Counted from the first letter of the stretch, positions 33,105 to 45,633 are shown. The stretch: 64,000 bases of DNA from Cryptomeria japonica (GCF_030272615.1 NC_081413.1:565455010-565519009), one strand, 5' to 3'. Notes: generated from the letters alone by a model not told the origin. Numbers and translations: made by a program.

Positions 33105-35971
33105 GAGAGCATTTTTTTGCATATATGTATTGTATCATTGTTTATTTTTTGGATTGTATCTTGGATGGCTCTTGGTAGCCGATTTTATAGACTTCATTGT
33201 ACTCTGATATATGAGATGATATATATGAGGAGGTCCTATATTGTGATGATATGCAGTTGATATGTATGGATGTTTATGTAGGATGTTGATTGTATGATTT
33301 TATTGCTTTAGATGGACATGTGTATATGTTATGCATTGATGAGATAATTCCTATGTGCATGTTTTTATGATGATTTATGATGTTGGATACTGACATATGA
33401 ATGCAAGTTTATATATGTATGATTTATTTGATTTTTGATGTGATGCTTTATGTATGTAATGCTATGATGATGATGTATGGATATGCATCTAGATGTTTTT
33501 AGATGAATGTAATATGGATAAACAAAATGTAAAGTACAAATGTTTATATGATAATGTCTAAATGAATGCATATGTAAAATGGATATATATACAATGGTAT
33601 GAACCAATGTGTTTTTAGAAACAAATGGTTTTATGATTCTAAATGCGTAAATATGTTTAAGTAAAAATGATAATATGATGATAATACAACTCCTGGTTTT
33701 AATAACTGTACCTTAATGTAATTTTTAAAAATAGGATAATGAATGCAATGTGAATATATCCTAAAAATGAGCATAATAAGATACTTAATAATTGATGAAT
33801 GAATACACCTTTTCACTAATGAATGTACGCAATGATAAATGAGAAAGGATAATGAAATGACGATGGATAAATGATAATAAATAAATGCATAGTAAATGGC
33901 TTAATCAAGGACAATTTTGATCCCACGAATGAATCTAATTATTTATGATTGATGCAATGATGCAAATGATTTAATGAAAACTAATATCAAAAATGAAGTA
34001 TATGCAATGTTAAGTTAAAAATGACATGAATGTACTTAATGCAAGATGCAACTAAATGCGATGATAATATGACCATGAGGAATGCAAGGTTTTTGAGACT
34101 TTGCATGATGCATTGATGATGTATCAGAGGACTCGGTCGTGATTGCATCCAAGACCAGCTCAATTCTTACATAACTATTCATACGAACCTTGTTTACTTT
34201 TGGCATATAAATCATACATATGAATGAGTGAATGGATGGGTGATATGCAACGGAATGCAAGATATAAACAGATGAGATGGAAATGACGATCCATAGTGCT
34301 CTATTTTCATCATTGAGCTTTTAAAATGTTGGAAGAGAATACAAGCATCTTGACATAATGATTCAAGATGACCCGAGTATTCCTTACATGGATTTTATAT
34401 AGCAAGTTAATACAAACGACTTGATATAAGGGTCAAGTCGACCAGAGTATTGCTTGCGGAACATACAAGGATTATCTCCATTCATGCATGACTTGGATCG
34501 TCCTCCTTGATCTTAGGCTAATCATATTCCGAGACAAGTGCATACTGTAATAAGAGATAAAACCTTTATCCAGTTTGGATGAGGTAGGAGGAACCAAAGA
34601 GAGAGCAATGTACCTGCGAACAAACATCATATACATAAAGAATAAAGAATAAGGATCTTTGGTAATGGTTCATGCTCATATGGTCGAGGTATATGCTGTA
34701 GTCAGCAAGCCGTAGTGATCTATGACTGTATTTTTGCCTATGATCACGTAGCTTAGTGAACTTCCCATGTAGACACCATTAGTACATGCCCCAGAACTTC
34801 ATCGGAAATAACGCGCAAATGATACAAAATAATACTAAAAAGATCCCGATACAGAAAAATGAATGATTGTACTCACAAATCAACCAAGTATTTGATAGCT
34901 TAACATAATTTTCTTGTCAAAGAAAAATGTTACTTTTGTCTTTGTTTTGGTAAGGAAGGATGCATCTTTGTTGAAAGACAATTTCCGATTTGTTGATGTT
35001 GATTGTGTGGTTTGATTGGTAAATGGTCATCGTGTGAGTATTATGTCAATGTTTGTTTTGTATCTGTGCGGATGAATATGTACAAGGTGTTGCCATATTT
35101 TGATTTTCGATGGTTTTTCGTTGTTTTTGGACTTTGTATTGTTTTTGAATGTTTTTGGTATTTTTGTGAGACATTTTTGAATGTTTTTTTGGATTTTGTG
35201 AAACAGTTTTGAATGTTTTTTGGATTTTTTGTGAAACATTTTTGAATGTTTTTGGATTTTGTGAGACATTTTTGAATGTTTTTGGATTTTGAATCACCAA
35301 TAATGTAGAATCCACTTACATCATCTAGATTTTAAGGGTATTGCCCCCAAGTGTAGACATGACTATGATAGAGTGGGATGCAAGACACATGAAGTACTAT
35401 CTCTTTATTGCAGATCAAATAACAAGCCATGGTTTGGATGGATGGATGTGTGTATGTATGAATGTGATCACAATGAGCCTGAAAGATACTGGAGCCATTG
35501 TCTTTACGAGTGGTGCTTGTTTGCCAGGTTTTCACCATCGCACTTACCCAAGGTGCCACCGGAGTGGTTGTTCACCATTTGGATGCATGATTTTTCTTTA
35601 CTTTTTTGAATGTTTTCATATTTCTTCAGGACATTTTTCTGAATGTTTTTGGTATTTTCTAGTATGCAAGGGAGCCTGATGCTCTGTTCAGCTTAGGTAT
35701 AAAACCGTTTGAGGTTCATGCTATTGATTGGATTTGCGAGCGGTTCTCCTTCTGATGTAGCCAACTGATATGCCCCGGACTTGAATACAACAATGACAAC
35801 ATATGGGCCTAGCCAGTTTGATCCAAACTTGCCCTAATGTTCTTTGTTTGGTTGGTTGCAAGGATTCTCTCAGAGAACAAGATCACCTACCTCAAATGTA
35901 TGAGATCTAACTCAGTGATTGTAGCTTCTACTCATGCGCTGCTGATAGGATTTGAGGTGATTGTATGCAAC
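33105..35971. other. Non-coding spacer between PMD and integrase
   Basis: 33120-34290 is rich in ATGATG/TGTATG-like runs with no credible frame. 34320-34450 contains a diverged duplication of about 70 bases around CTTGATATAAGGGTCAAG. 34600-35000 shows nothing recognisable. 35340-35690 is unassigned, and 35700-35971 may hold the decayed C-terminal end of integrase on the minus strand. Confidence 0.5.
35145..35295. repeat. Short minisatellite inside the 18.4-kb element
   Basis: About four to five units of roughly 30 bp built on TTTTTGAATGTTTTTGGA and TTTTGTGAGACA. Isolated copies recur near 35606 and 35638. The Lys-rich minus ORFs here come from the repeat. Confidence 0.75.
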
Positions 35972-36673
35972 TTATCGCTTCTCATCAATTAATTCTAAGT
36001 CTTGGAGGCGTGAGACTCTGTACGCTTCATCATCAATGAGATTGTGCAAGGAAACCCGTAGCGATGGTATCTCCACCTCAATAGGTAAGATAGCTTCGGC
36101 ACCATAGACCAATGAATAAGGAGTTGCACCTGTAGGGGTTTGAATGCTAGTTCGATATGCCCATAGCGCTGGATTTAGTTGAACATGCCAATCATGGCCA
36201 GCATCATTGACTATCTTCTTGAGGATTCTTAATATGTTCTTATTTGATGCTTTGGCCTGACCATTGCCTTGTGGGTAATAGGGAGTGGAAAAGCGGTGTT
36301 GGATGTGAAATTTCTCACAAAGTTCACGGACATCCTGATTTTTGAAAGGAAGACCGTTATCTGTGATGATGGACATGGGCACACCATACTGGCAGATGAT
36401 GTAGTTGAGGATGAATGAGGTGATCTACTTGCCAGTGACTTGGGTAAGTGGAACAGCTTTGATCCACTTTGTGAAATATTCGGTGGTGATAATAATGAAT
36501 TTATGGCCATTGGATGAAGATGGATGGATTTTACCTACAAGGTCAAGGCCCCATTGACAGAAAGGCCATGGTGTCGTGATTGGTTGCAGTTCCTGGGCTG
36601 GTGCATGTATCAGGTCTCCATGAACTTGACATTTTTTACATTTTCTGACAAAGTAGTAGGAATCTTTTTCCAT
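35972..36673 (-). pseudogene. Ty3/gypsy integrase, broken, catalytic Glu changed to Lys
   Basis: Minus frame with one stop near 36425. An H2C2 zinc-finger remnant (RKCKKCQVHGD) starts the segment. The core carries WGLDLVG with the first Asp and ITDNGLPF with the second. At the position where the family has NGQAE, this copy reads NGQAKASNK, so the third acidic residue is Lys. Integrase joins element cDNA to host DNA in the nucleus; this copy could not do so even without the stop. Confidence 0.85.
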
Positions 36674-37051
36674 AGATGGCTAATAGTATCCATTGCGCAT
36701 GAGTTTCTTGGCTAGTGACAGACCACTTGAGTGAGTCCCACAAATTCCTTCATGGACTTCTTCCAAAGCCTTTGTTATCTCACCTTGTTCCAGACATCAA
36801 AGGAGAGTACCATCAAGACTACGTCGATATAGGGTTTCAACAATAATGGTATATCGAGCAATTTGGCGAATGAAGGTTTTACATTGGTTATTTGATTGGT
36901 TGGGAGGAAGGGTGTGATCGCGGAGATAGGTGTAGAACTCATCGTACCATGGGGATTCAAAACCGACAAGGCAACATATCATTTTGGATTCGGGGATATC
37001 ATAAGCGGGAATCCAAAGCTGTTCAACCAAGAACTCGTAGCGTGTTGAATT

Positions 37052-37780
37052 CTATGGAAGATCTAGGAGAGATGCGATGGTAGCCATAGCATTAGCAGCT
37101 CGATTCTGATCTCTTGGTATCTTCTCAAAAGTGATAGTAGTAAATGATGTCTTTAGATTGTCCACCATTTGCTTGTATGGCATGAGTTTATCATCCTTGG
37201 TCAGATATTCATCTGTTGCTTGTCGAATGACTAGTTGTGAGTTGCCATATACTTGTAGTTCTTGTAATTTCCATTGTACGACTAGCTTGAGTCCTGTGAT
37301 CAAGGCCTCATACTCTGCTATGTTGTTGGTGCATGGAAATGTGAGCCTGTAAGACTTCAGGATGCTATCACCTTGAGGTGTGATAAACAGAATGCCTGCC
37401 CCCGAGCCATGCCTAGTGTACGAACCATCAAAGTATAGTTTCCATGGTTGTGTTGTTGTAATCATGAATATCTCTTCATCTAAAAAATTGGAAATGAGAG
37501 GATGATCGCCTATGAGAGGTGCATCGGCCAATTGATCCACAATAACTTGACCTTTGATAGCTTTACGATCTACATACTCGATGTCAAATTCACTCAGAAT
37601 CATCACCCATTTGGCCAAGCGGCCTGTCAATGCTACTTTGCTGAGTAAATACTTGAGTGGATCAATCTTTGCAATGAGTTGCACCTTGTGTGTTAATAGA
37701 TAGTGCCTCAGTTTAGTGGCTACTAAGATTACTGTTAAGCAAGCTCGCTCAATAGGTGTGTAATTGAGTTCATAGCCCAC
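37052..37780 (-). pseudogene. Tandem RNase H segments of the pol polyprotein
   Basis: A 242-codon open stretch. The first 85 residues (YTPIERACLTVILVATKLRH, LSKVALTGRLAKWVMILSEF, IEYVDRKAIKGQVIVDQLAD) match the RNase H-like connection after Ty3/gypsy RT. Residues about 110-240 (LYFDGSYTRHGSGAGILF, NIAEYEALITGLKL, VYGNSQLVIRQ, then KIPRDQNRAANAMA) are a second, archaeal-type RNase H with its Asp-Glu-Asp residues visible. The double arrangement is characteristic of the Tat lineage. RNase H removes the RNA template during cDNA synthesis. The frame is open here but is separated by frameshifts from RT. Confidence 0.82.
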
Positions 37781-38190
37781 CAGTGTGCGAGAGATGTAGT
37801 AAATAGCACACTATTTTCCTTCTGCATTATGTTGTGCCAGTAGTACACCCAATGTTGTACTTGTTGCTGAGATATAGAGTAACAACGGTCTACTTGGATC
37901 TGGTGGCATCAGCAATGGTGGATTCATGAGATAGTCTTTAAGTGTTTGAAATGCTTGTTGGCATCGGGCATCCTACTGAAAGCGGATGTTCTTGTGTAGC
38001 AGGTGTGTGAATGGGTGACATTTATCAGTCAATTGTGCAATGAATCTTCAGATGGATTGAAGCTGCCCTTGTAATGTCCTTAGCTGACTGATATTCTTTG
38101 GTGGTGACATGTCCATGATTGCTTTTACCTTTGCTGGGTCGATCTCAATACCTTTGCTCAAAATAATGTATCCTAGAAGCTTCCTGGAGG
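37781..38190 (-). pseudogene. Degraded RT-RNase H connector
   Basis: Pol sequence with several stops and at least one frame change. Ty3/gypsy-like thumb residues can be followed only in pieces. Confidence 0.5.
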
Positions 38191-38805
38191 TTACTCCAAA
38201 GACACATTTCTTTGGGTTGAGTCAAACACGGTATTGTTGAGATGACCTTCTCTAGTGAGTGATTTTGCTAGTAAGTCATCAACATAATCTTCCATCATAG
38301 TATGCATCATGTCATGGAAGATGGTGGTCATTTCTCGTTGATAGGTCACTCCTGCATTCTTGAGACCAAAAGGCATTACATTCTAGCAATATGTGCCCCA
38401 TGGACAGGTGAAGGCTGTCTTATGTTGATCTTCTGGTGTGATCTTTATCTGATTGTATCTAGAAAAGCCATCCATGAGCGAAAGCATGGCATATCCTGCT
38501 GTCAGATCCACTATGATGTCGATATTTGGAAGGGGGAAGTCATCCTTAGGACAGGCCTTATTCAGATCTCTGAAGTCAGTACAAATGCGGATGCCCCCTT
38601 TTGGTTTGCCGACAGGCACAATGTTGGAGATCCATTTTGGATAATCAATTGGTCTAATGAAACCAACATCTAGGAGTTTCTTGAGTTCTGTTTTGACTAG
38701 GACTGCAATCTGAGGATGCATCTTGTGAAGCTTTTGCTTGATAGGTTTGGCTCCTTCTGTAACGCTGAGGTGATGCATGACTAAATCAGGATCAAGCCCA
38801 AGCAT
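38191..38805 (-). pseudogene. Ty3/gypsy reverse transcriptase, broken
   Basis: Motifs in order: FIRPIDYPKWISNIVPVGKP, IRICTDFRDLNKACPKDDFP, MLSLMDGFSRYNQI, TAFTCPWGTYC, a stop (TAG near 38382), MPFGLKNAGVTYQREM and the catalytic YVDD in MEDYVDDLLAKS. Two conserved Asp of YVDD and the Asp in LMDGFS are kept. RT copies the genomic RNA in the particle; here the stop lies just before the MPFGL motif. Confidence 0.87.
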
Positions 38806-38865
38806 GTCTGCATATGACCATGCAAAGTTGATCTGACGCTTCTGAAAGAATTCTATAAATTTAGG

Positions 38866-39327
38866 CTATTCCTCTGGAGTGAGAAGAGATGCCAGATGTA
38901 TGAGATGAGGATTTTCAGGAGTCCCTACATTGTATTCTTTGGTTTCCTCAATAAGAATCGTTGATCGTTCCTGTTGTGTACTAGCAGGGAGAATGTCAAA
39001 CCCTTCATCCTTAGGCACCTCAGAGAGGTTTTCACCATTGGATACGCTCTTTCTTTTTACTTTTGTTAGATCAAACAGTGTCACAGTGTGGTTTTCACTA
39101 GAAGATCCATGTTTTATTGTTATATTTTTGCAGTTGAAGGGTTTGGCATCCGCCCCAAAGTATGTTGCGCTATTAAGTTCAATGGCGAATCTAGCTTTGT
39201 GATCCCCACTTGGTAGGTTATCCCTTAATTCCAAAAAGTCAATGATGGCCTCATCGTTTTGGAAGAAGTCAAGACATGGGGGATTTGGTTGGTTCCATTC
39301 GATGAGTTCAGGGTGAATAATGGGCAT
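38866..39327 (-). pseudogene. Linker region between protease and RT
   Basis: An open 153-codon stretch of acidic, linker-like sequence in the same direction as RT. No domain recognised; it is consistent with the long protease-RT connector of Tat-like elements. Confidence 0.5.
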
Positions 39328-39560
39328 TACTTTATCAATTAGGTTAAGTGTGTTAGATGTATCAGAGAGGGTTAAGATGTTATGGTGAAGTCATTAATGG
39401 TACTCTCCCTGTCAAAATCAGGCGTAAGATGAGACGTAGGGTCTATGGAAGATGTTTCCAGTTCAGGAACCCAAGTGGTCTTTATCTGTGCTTCTCCGTA
39501 AATAGGGATGTCTTTGCGTGGTGGAGGTAGTGGTGCATCTTCCTCATCTGAAGTGTTAAG

Positions 39561-40433
39561 CTATACAAAATCAAATTCCCACTCATGTGAGTCAATCTCT
39601 GAGTCACTTTCCAGCATCTGATTACTATACCATACTAGGATGTCCTTTGAGTTAAATACTGCAGGTGTGATTGGTTGATGTACCTTTGTAGTGATAGGTG
39701 CTACAGGAAGGTTGATGGGGATTAAAGAATCTGGTATGGGGAGTATCGGTAGTGCTGACTCAGTGGCTTCTGCTGGTATTGCTGGTGCTATAGATGCTGC
39801 TGCAGGTTCTGATACAGTTGTTGCTGTTAATGGTACTATGGATGTGATGGCTGCTGTGGATGGGATTACGGGTTTGATTGGTATTGTAGGTGGTGGTGTT
39901 GGGATTTTGAGCCTTGATGGGTCAGTTGTGATGGTGCTTGAGGCTGCTTTGATAATGAAAGGTGTTCTTTTTGCCGTAGGCTGACATAATGGTTTGCTGG
40001 GTTTTCCTTTGAATTTGAGTTTAGGAAAGATCTCTTTTTCAAAGCCTAGGCTTGTATTACCTTTGGGCTTTAATTCCGGTAGCAGAGGTTCATGTCGTCC
40101 TTGTTTGAAATATCCCAAAGCACTCTGACCATCATACCCCATTCTTTGCATAATGAGGAGACCTTTGCCATACTGATTTGTAGGAAGTTTAACTTGCAGT
40201 ATATCAGTGGTGATGGGATCTTTATAGATCCATTCCGCTAGGTCCTCATCTTGGGTTTCTTCTTCTTGACTCTTTCCAAGGATGAAAGGCATCAAAGCAC
40301 ATGTGGGCGTGATTAGTGGTTGCTGGAGTAACTGCTGTGGTTTACCATGTGTTCTAGGAGAAGTGGGCATTTGTCCCACACAAAAGAGTTGACTCAAGTT
40401 GTATTCCCCAGGACCTTCCTCTGCTACTTTCAT
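39561..40433 (-). pseudogene. G-patch-like segment and Pro/Ala-rich linker of pol
   Basis: A 290-codon open stretch. Residues about 85-130 (YGKGLLIMQRMGYDGQSALG, then FEKEIF) have the glycine spacing of a G-patch, an RNA-binding motif also present after the protease of betaretroviruses. The second half is low-complexity Pro/Thr/Ala/Ile. The N-terminal part may still belong to the protease region. Confidence 0.5.
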
Positions 40434-40517
40434 TTTAAGCTTTTCTTGCTTTGGTATAGTGGTGTTCGAACTGGCAAGAGAGGTGGGACTTATATATGAT
40501 GTGGAGGAAATGGCTTC

Positions 40518-41135
40518 TCAATACGCAAGGGGATTTGCATCGCCCAGGATTGTGATCTCTACATTGTTATGTGGGAACTTGATACATTGATGGTAGGTGG
40601 ATGGAATGGCTTGCATGGCATGTATCCAAGGTCTCCCTAACAACAGATTGTATGGTAGAGGAAGGTCCAGGACCTGACAGATGATATGTTTTACCATAGG
40701 GCCCACTCAAATTGGTAGTACCATAGCTCATTTGGAGGAACGCTCTGCATCGTCATAGGCTTTGATTGTGATCTTCTTGCAAGGATCCACTGATTCTATG
40801 GCATATCCCAATGCTGTGACCAACTGTAGTGTACAAATATTCAGGCCTACCCCATTATTGATCAAGACTCGCTTGATCCTATGCTGATTGATAAAGCCTT
40901 CAATGTGTAGCAAAGCGTTATGAGGTTGCTGGAAGGAAGAGTTGTCACTTTCGGAAAAAGTGAGACAAGGTGATGACTTTAGACTTCCAACCATGGTTTG
41001 AAATTGGTCTGTATTCAGATTTGCAGGGACTGATGCCTCTTGGAGTGCTTGATCCAAGATAGTTTTATGAGATGGCGATAGGTGCAATAACTCTAAAATG
41101 GATATAAGCGCAGGCATTTTGTCTAATTGTTCCAC
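40518..41135 (-). pseudogene. Aspartic protease-like domain, catalytic Asp changed to Asn
   Basis: Two open pieces (41135-40728 and 40706-40518) in the same frame, separated by stops. The active-site region reads VLINNGVGLNICTLQ, with Asn where retropepsins have the catalytic Asp. The end of the domain ([21 protein letters not shown]) parallels LGYPWL...CLKFPHNG in the gag-pro element. Confidence 0.75.
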
Positions 41136-41474
41136 AAGACTGTACTGCTTTGGGATGGAGGTGGTGCCTTGTGGAGCTGCCTTTATGGTAACCTTACCGC
41201 GATGTGTAACAACATTGCAATTTGAGTTGGGATTTTTGAAGGTTATAGTTGCAACTTGTTCATTGGCATCATACAGATGATTTATAGTGTAATTATACGT
41301 AGTCTATGTATAATCAGTGGTATCAGTACCTCGCCTGGAAGTGGAAGGACCCTTTTGATCTTGTGATGGAAGTGGATTTTTGAACATCAGATGATCATTA
41401 TTTGTTGTTTTTGGGTCATGTCCTTCTATTTCAATTTCTCCTCGGTCAATAAGGTCCTGAATGAGATCTTTCAA

Positions 41475-42912
41475 TCAATGACAATTACTTGTCTTGTGTC
41501 CTCTCCCTTGGTGGAAATCACAGTGTTCAGTATCCCTCCACCATGCCGGTTTGACCTGAGGCTCATAGTTTGATAGTTTAGGTAGAGTGACCAAATTTTG
41601 AGAAATGAGTTGTCGTAATACTGTTTCAATGGGTTCCCCTAAGGGAGTGTATGTTCCTTTTTGCTTTTGCTGACGAGGTCTAGGTTCATTGTGAGATGTG
41701 ATGCGACCTTGATTGGAAGGAACATTTTTTGTTATTCTGAGGTTGAGGATTTTGTCCTGCAAACCGAACCATAGGTTGTGCAGTTTGTATAGTCCTGGCA
41801 TCCACAACCCCATCGTTGACGATATTCTTGTTTTTGTTCCAGAAGTTTGGTTTATCACTATTGAAGCGTGGGCGAGGACCATCCTTTGGTTCATTAAAGA
41901 TTTTGATGAGTCCTTTCTTGATGAGTGCCCGTTCACATTTCAAACCCTTGGTGATCATATCATTAAAAGAGTCTGTGTCTTTGACATCCAGGTGAAATTC
42001 CATTTCTTCGTTTAAGTTGGAAATGAATATTTCCACTAGTTCTCATTCAGGTAACTGAAGAGAACATCTGCTAGACATTTGACACCATCGTTGCAGGAAT
42101 ACTGAGAATAGTTCACTTGGTTTTTGTTTAGTGTTGCACAGATCAACCATGGTGATGTCACATTCAATGTTATGAGAGTAATGAGCTAGGAACTTCTGGA
42201 TGAGTTCCTTAAATGTTCTAATGCCACCTGATAGTTGGGAAAACCATGATGTGGTTGTTCCTCCCAAGCTTTGGGGAAAAAGGCGCATTAGGTAGGTGTC
42301 TTCATATGCCACTTCGAGACAAGTGGAATGAAATTCTTTGACATGATCATGGGGATCTCCCTTTCCTCTATATTTTTCAAATTTGGGTGTTTCGAATCCT
42401 CATAGAAAGGGTGGCATATAAAGATTCCTATCAAAAGGATAGGGACAGATGTCATTGAGTGAGAATTGGTTAGTCTTGACACCACTATGAAGCTGTTGGG
42501 CGAGATTCTCGACTTGTTGCCACAACATCTCCATTTCATTTGGAGGAGGAGGTGGTGGGTTACCTCGAGGAATGTTATATCTGATGGGATCTCTACCTCT
42601 TTCCTCTTCATGGTGACTTTGTCTTTCTGATGCTTGTCTTAATTGGGCAAGGTCAAAGTCAGAGGGGAGTTTTGCTCCTTCTTGAGCGAGCTTTAAAAAG
42701 TGAGCATCTGCATTGCTCCTAAGTATTTCGTCAAATAGTTTGTTAAAGAGAGGGTTATGCTGAGCCCTTTCTATTGTTGCAGGAGTAGGAGTACTTGGGT
42801 TTTTGTCATTTGCATTTCTTCCAAGTGCTTCTTGAAATTCATTGAGATTTTCCTCTTCTTCTTCTTCCATTTCTATTTCTCATTGTCTTGACTGTGATCG
42901 GGTTTGAGCCAT
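41475..42912 (-). pseudogene. Gag of the 18.4-kb element, broken
   Basis: The frame starts at the ATG at 42912 (MAQTRSQSRQ, then a stop) and continues as MEEEEEENLNEF. The capsid core includes LFPQSLGGTTTSWFSQL, FKELIQKFLAHYSHNIE and LFSVFLQRW. There are stops near 42880, 42400 and 42042 and a frameshift near 41725 at an A-rich run. The downstream part carries CDFHQGRGHKTSNCH, a zinc-knuckle-like end. It is homologous in layout to the intact Gag at 3510-5231 but clearly a different family. Confidence 0.82.
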
Positions 42913-45404
42913 TTTGTTTACAAGCTTTTGTTGAAGTTGTGTGAAAATGATGATGAGTTTTTGATGAAATGAGAGATTGATGGTTGGTGAATTGTGTTGC
43001 ATGTAGATCTCTAGCACTTTTAAGGTAGATGTAACCAAAATTCCTTCTTTGAATTGCTTGCTTGTTTGATAAGTTTTGATGTGATAAGGTGTAGAGAAAT
43101 CTGAGATGTGTTACAGATTTAACTACCTAGTAATGAGAGGATTCACTCATGAACTAGTTTTAACCTGCATAGATGTGTTTCTTAGGATGAGCTTATCCTA
43201 GATGTAGAAACAATCTAAAAAATGATGTAATGTGTTTGATTCAAGCAATATCTAAAAGAGAACTTGGGACAAGAACCTCTTAATGTTTTGAGAGTTGGGA
43301 TGGATTGATGATGAAGTGATGATGTATGAATAAGATGATGGATGAAAATGTTTTCAACTTCAATAAAAACTTTGTGTCACAAATGGGACAAACTCTATCT
43401 CTTCCCTTTTGGGTGTTGGTGGTATTTCTCGAGTTGTGTTGTATGTGATACAAACGTTTGGGAAAAAGTTGGGATTAATCTTACCTCCTTGGTTTTTGTG
43501 ATAACTCAAAGCTCTATATTGCATAAAAGCTCTGCAGTTCAATGATTCTGAATCAAATTCATTTGTTTTGCCTTGAAGGTAGAGACGCATGTGACACAGA
43601 AAAACTCTATGGGAGACAAAGATTTGTCTATTTAGATAAAAGAATTTCCTCCTTTTGATCAAAGCCTTTGAGCTTAATGGTCTTCTTTTCAAGTTGATAT
43701 TCTGATGACGCTTCTTCTTTCGCAAGATGTTAAGAATGGTCATAAAATTTGACTCTTTGTTGTTTGCACTTTTTTTTTTTTTTTTGATGTGTTTGGTTGT
43801 GTTGAGAAATGTTTGGTTGGATGAATACTTTGTTTTTGGAAGTGATTTTTTGATTCTTCTTTGACAAGAAAACAAAGCAAGCACACGAACACAAGAATGT
43901 TGCCTCGAAGGCACAAATGAGTATGGGTCTAGATTAACCCAATCCTTGGACTTTTATATGACCCTTCCTTTAGATGTATTTTAAGGTGTATTTCCAAAGC
44001 CTGAAGTCGGCTCAATTTGCACTTGGTCTCACCTAAAACGAACACACTTCAAACACTTTTTTATCCCTAAGGTCAAATGGCCAGTTGTGATAAATTTAAT
44101 CCATATCTTGATATTTCTTCGACTTTGGTACTACATATATTATGAATCTCGCCGTGGCAGGTAAGGATGTGATATACTAAGTCTTGCACGAGCATAACAA
44201 ATAGATGATCCCTATGATGGGGGAGTCACCACTTTTATCAAGTCACAAGTGACTTTTCAAAAAGCTATGTTTCTACTCAAGGAAATATGTATGGTGAGTA
44301 TCTTGGGAGCAAAACCATCTATGCTCTTGCATTAAATTATATCGCAAATATTCTCAATCAATAGAACGGGTGGGCTACTACTTAAAGGTGTTTAGTCATG
44401 TTTGATGTTTTTGGACATAAGTTCATTTTGTAGTGACTCACTTAAGAGCCTTGTAACTATTGTTGGGGCCCATATGTCCTTTCGGCCAGTTACACTATAG
44501 GAACAACTATACCCAAGGCTACAGCTTTCGCTCTCACCTGATTTCTATAGCGGCTCGAAGGATTTACCGCGCGAGGTCATTCCCAAGAGTGATGTGTCTC
44601 TTGACAGACCTCTCTTAAAAAAATAAAAATTTTGAGTGTTACTAACACTTTTCTCTTGCACCTAAGACCACGAAAGCCAAGGGAGAGGATAGTGTGTGTT
44701 AGAAGTAGGACCACTTGACCAACCTTTTTGCACAAGTGTGCCAGGCACGAAAAACATTTGTTCTTTTCAATCTGCCATTGCAATGTGATCTAACTATTTC
44801 GAGGTGTTGCTCCAACATTCATGGTGTTCTTTTTAACTTCAAAGCCAATATGTTTGAGTAAACTAGAATTTGAAATACTGGTCAACTTAATAAAAAACAT
44901 GTTTGCATGAAGTAAAATTGCTTGCAAAAATCAAAACAAGTGGATTGTGTATTTTATGTGCACCAAAAATTGAAGTGTGGATTGTAAATGCTTTAGTTTG
45001 ATGCAAGAAAAATAGAAGTGTTGATTTTAAGCCCCAAATAAAGTGTGTTTCCTAACTTGCAAGAAAACAAATGTTTGTTTTGTTCAGTTTTAATACACCA
45101 AAGAAACAAGTGACCCTAACTAGAAAGCAAGGAAAGTTTGTTTGTTATTTTAAAACACCAAAATAAAGTTTGTGATTTTTTAAGGGTGAGTTTTAAACCT
45201 GCACAAACAACAACTGATTAGTAAAATCCATGTCTAAGGGGGGCTTCCACAAGCCTAAAAACTTTCACTTTTTTGGTTACAAGGTCCCTTGTACAACGTT
45301 CTGTTACAATAGCACTAGTTTGTGTTTGAACAAAAGCGTTATTTAACACAAACGTGTTAAAAGAAAAAGAAAGATAGAGAAAACAAAAGTGCTGAAACAG
45401 GGTG
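42913..45404 (-). other. Long untranslated leader of the 18.4-kb element
   Basis: About 2.5 kb between the AGCGCT array and gag. A 184-codon frame (43360-43914, minus) is Lys/Ser-rich and crosses a poly-A/T run; no protein family is recognised. Nothing else identifiable. Confidence 0.5.
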
Positions 45405-45545
45405 AATAGCGCCAAAACAGTGTCAAACGCGTCAAAACAGTGTCAAAAGCGCTAAACTTGATACAATAGCGCTATTCTAAGAACAATAGCGCTAAAACAA
45501 AAAGTATCAATAGCGCTAGAACGAGATCAATAGCACTAAAGCGCA
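45405..45545 (-). repeat. AGCGCT palindrome array, 5' LTR side
   Basis: Four exact AGCGCT hexamers and several near-variants (AGCGCC, AGCACT, ACGCGT) with the + strand form CAATAGCGCTAAAAC. On the minus, element-sense, strand this is GTTTTAGCGCTATTG, the same motif as on the + strand at 30535-30850. It lies 90-230 bases inside the 5' LTR, just past the primer site. Confidence 0.82.
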
Positions 45546-45614
45546 ACCTATGTGACAATTTCAACATTCAAACATGTTAGTGGTTTAAAAAAAATGATCT
45601 TTTTGGTGTTTGGA

Positions 45615-45633
45615 TTCACGTCGGGTTCACCAA
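45615..45633 (-). other. Primer-binding site of the 18.4-kb element
   Basis: Minus strand reads TGGTGAACCCGACGTGAAT from 45633, one base from the LTR. It is the same tRNA primer choice as the gag-pro element. Confidence 0.85.

Noticed and set aside
33120-34290. Possible coding region with many ATG codons
   Set aside because: ATG density comes from ATGATG/TGTATG-like low complexity; no sustained frame or domain.
35003-35315. Overlapping ORFs with repeated KTFKN or ECFW-type peptides
   Set aside because: Artefacts of the minisatellite of about 30-bp units.
39691-39984. 97-codon + ORF rich in Gly/Ala/Val
   Set aside because: It is the antisense shadow of the Pro/Thr/Ala-rich linker of pol.
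43360-43914. 184-codon minus ORF in the giant element's leader
   Set aside because: Crosses a homopolymer run, has Lys/Ser-rich composition and no recognisable domain.
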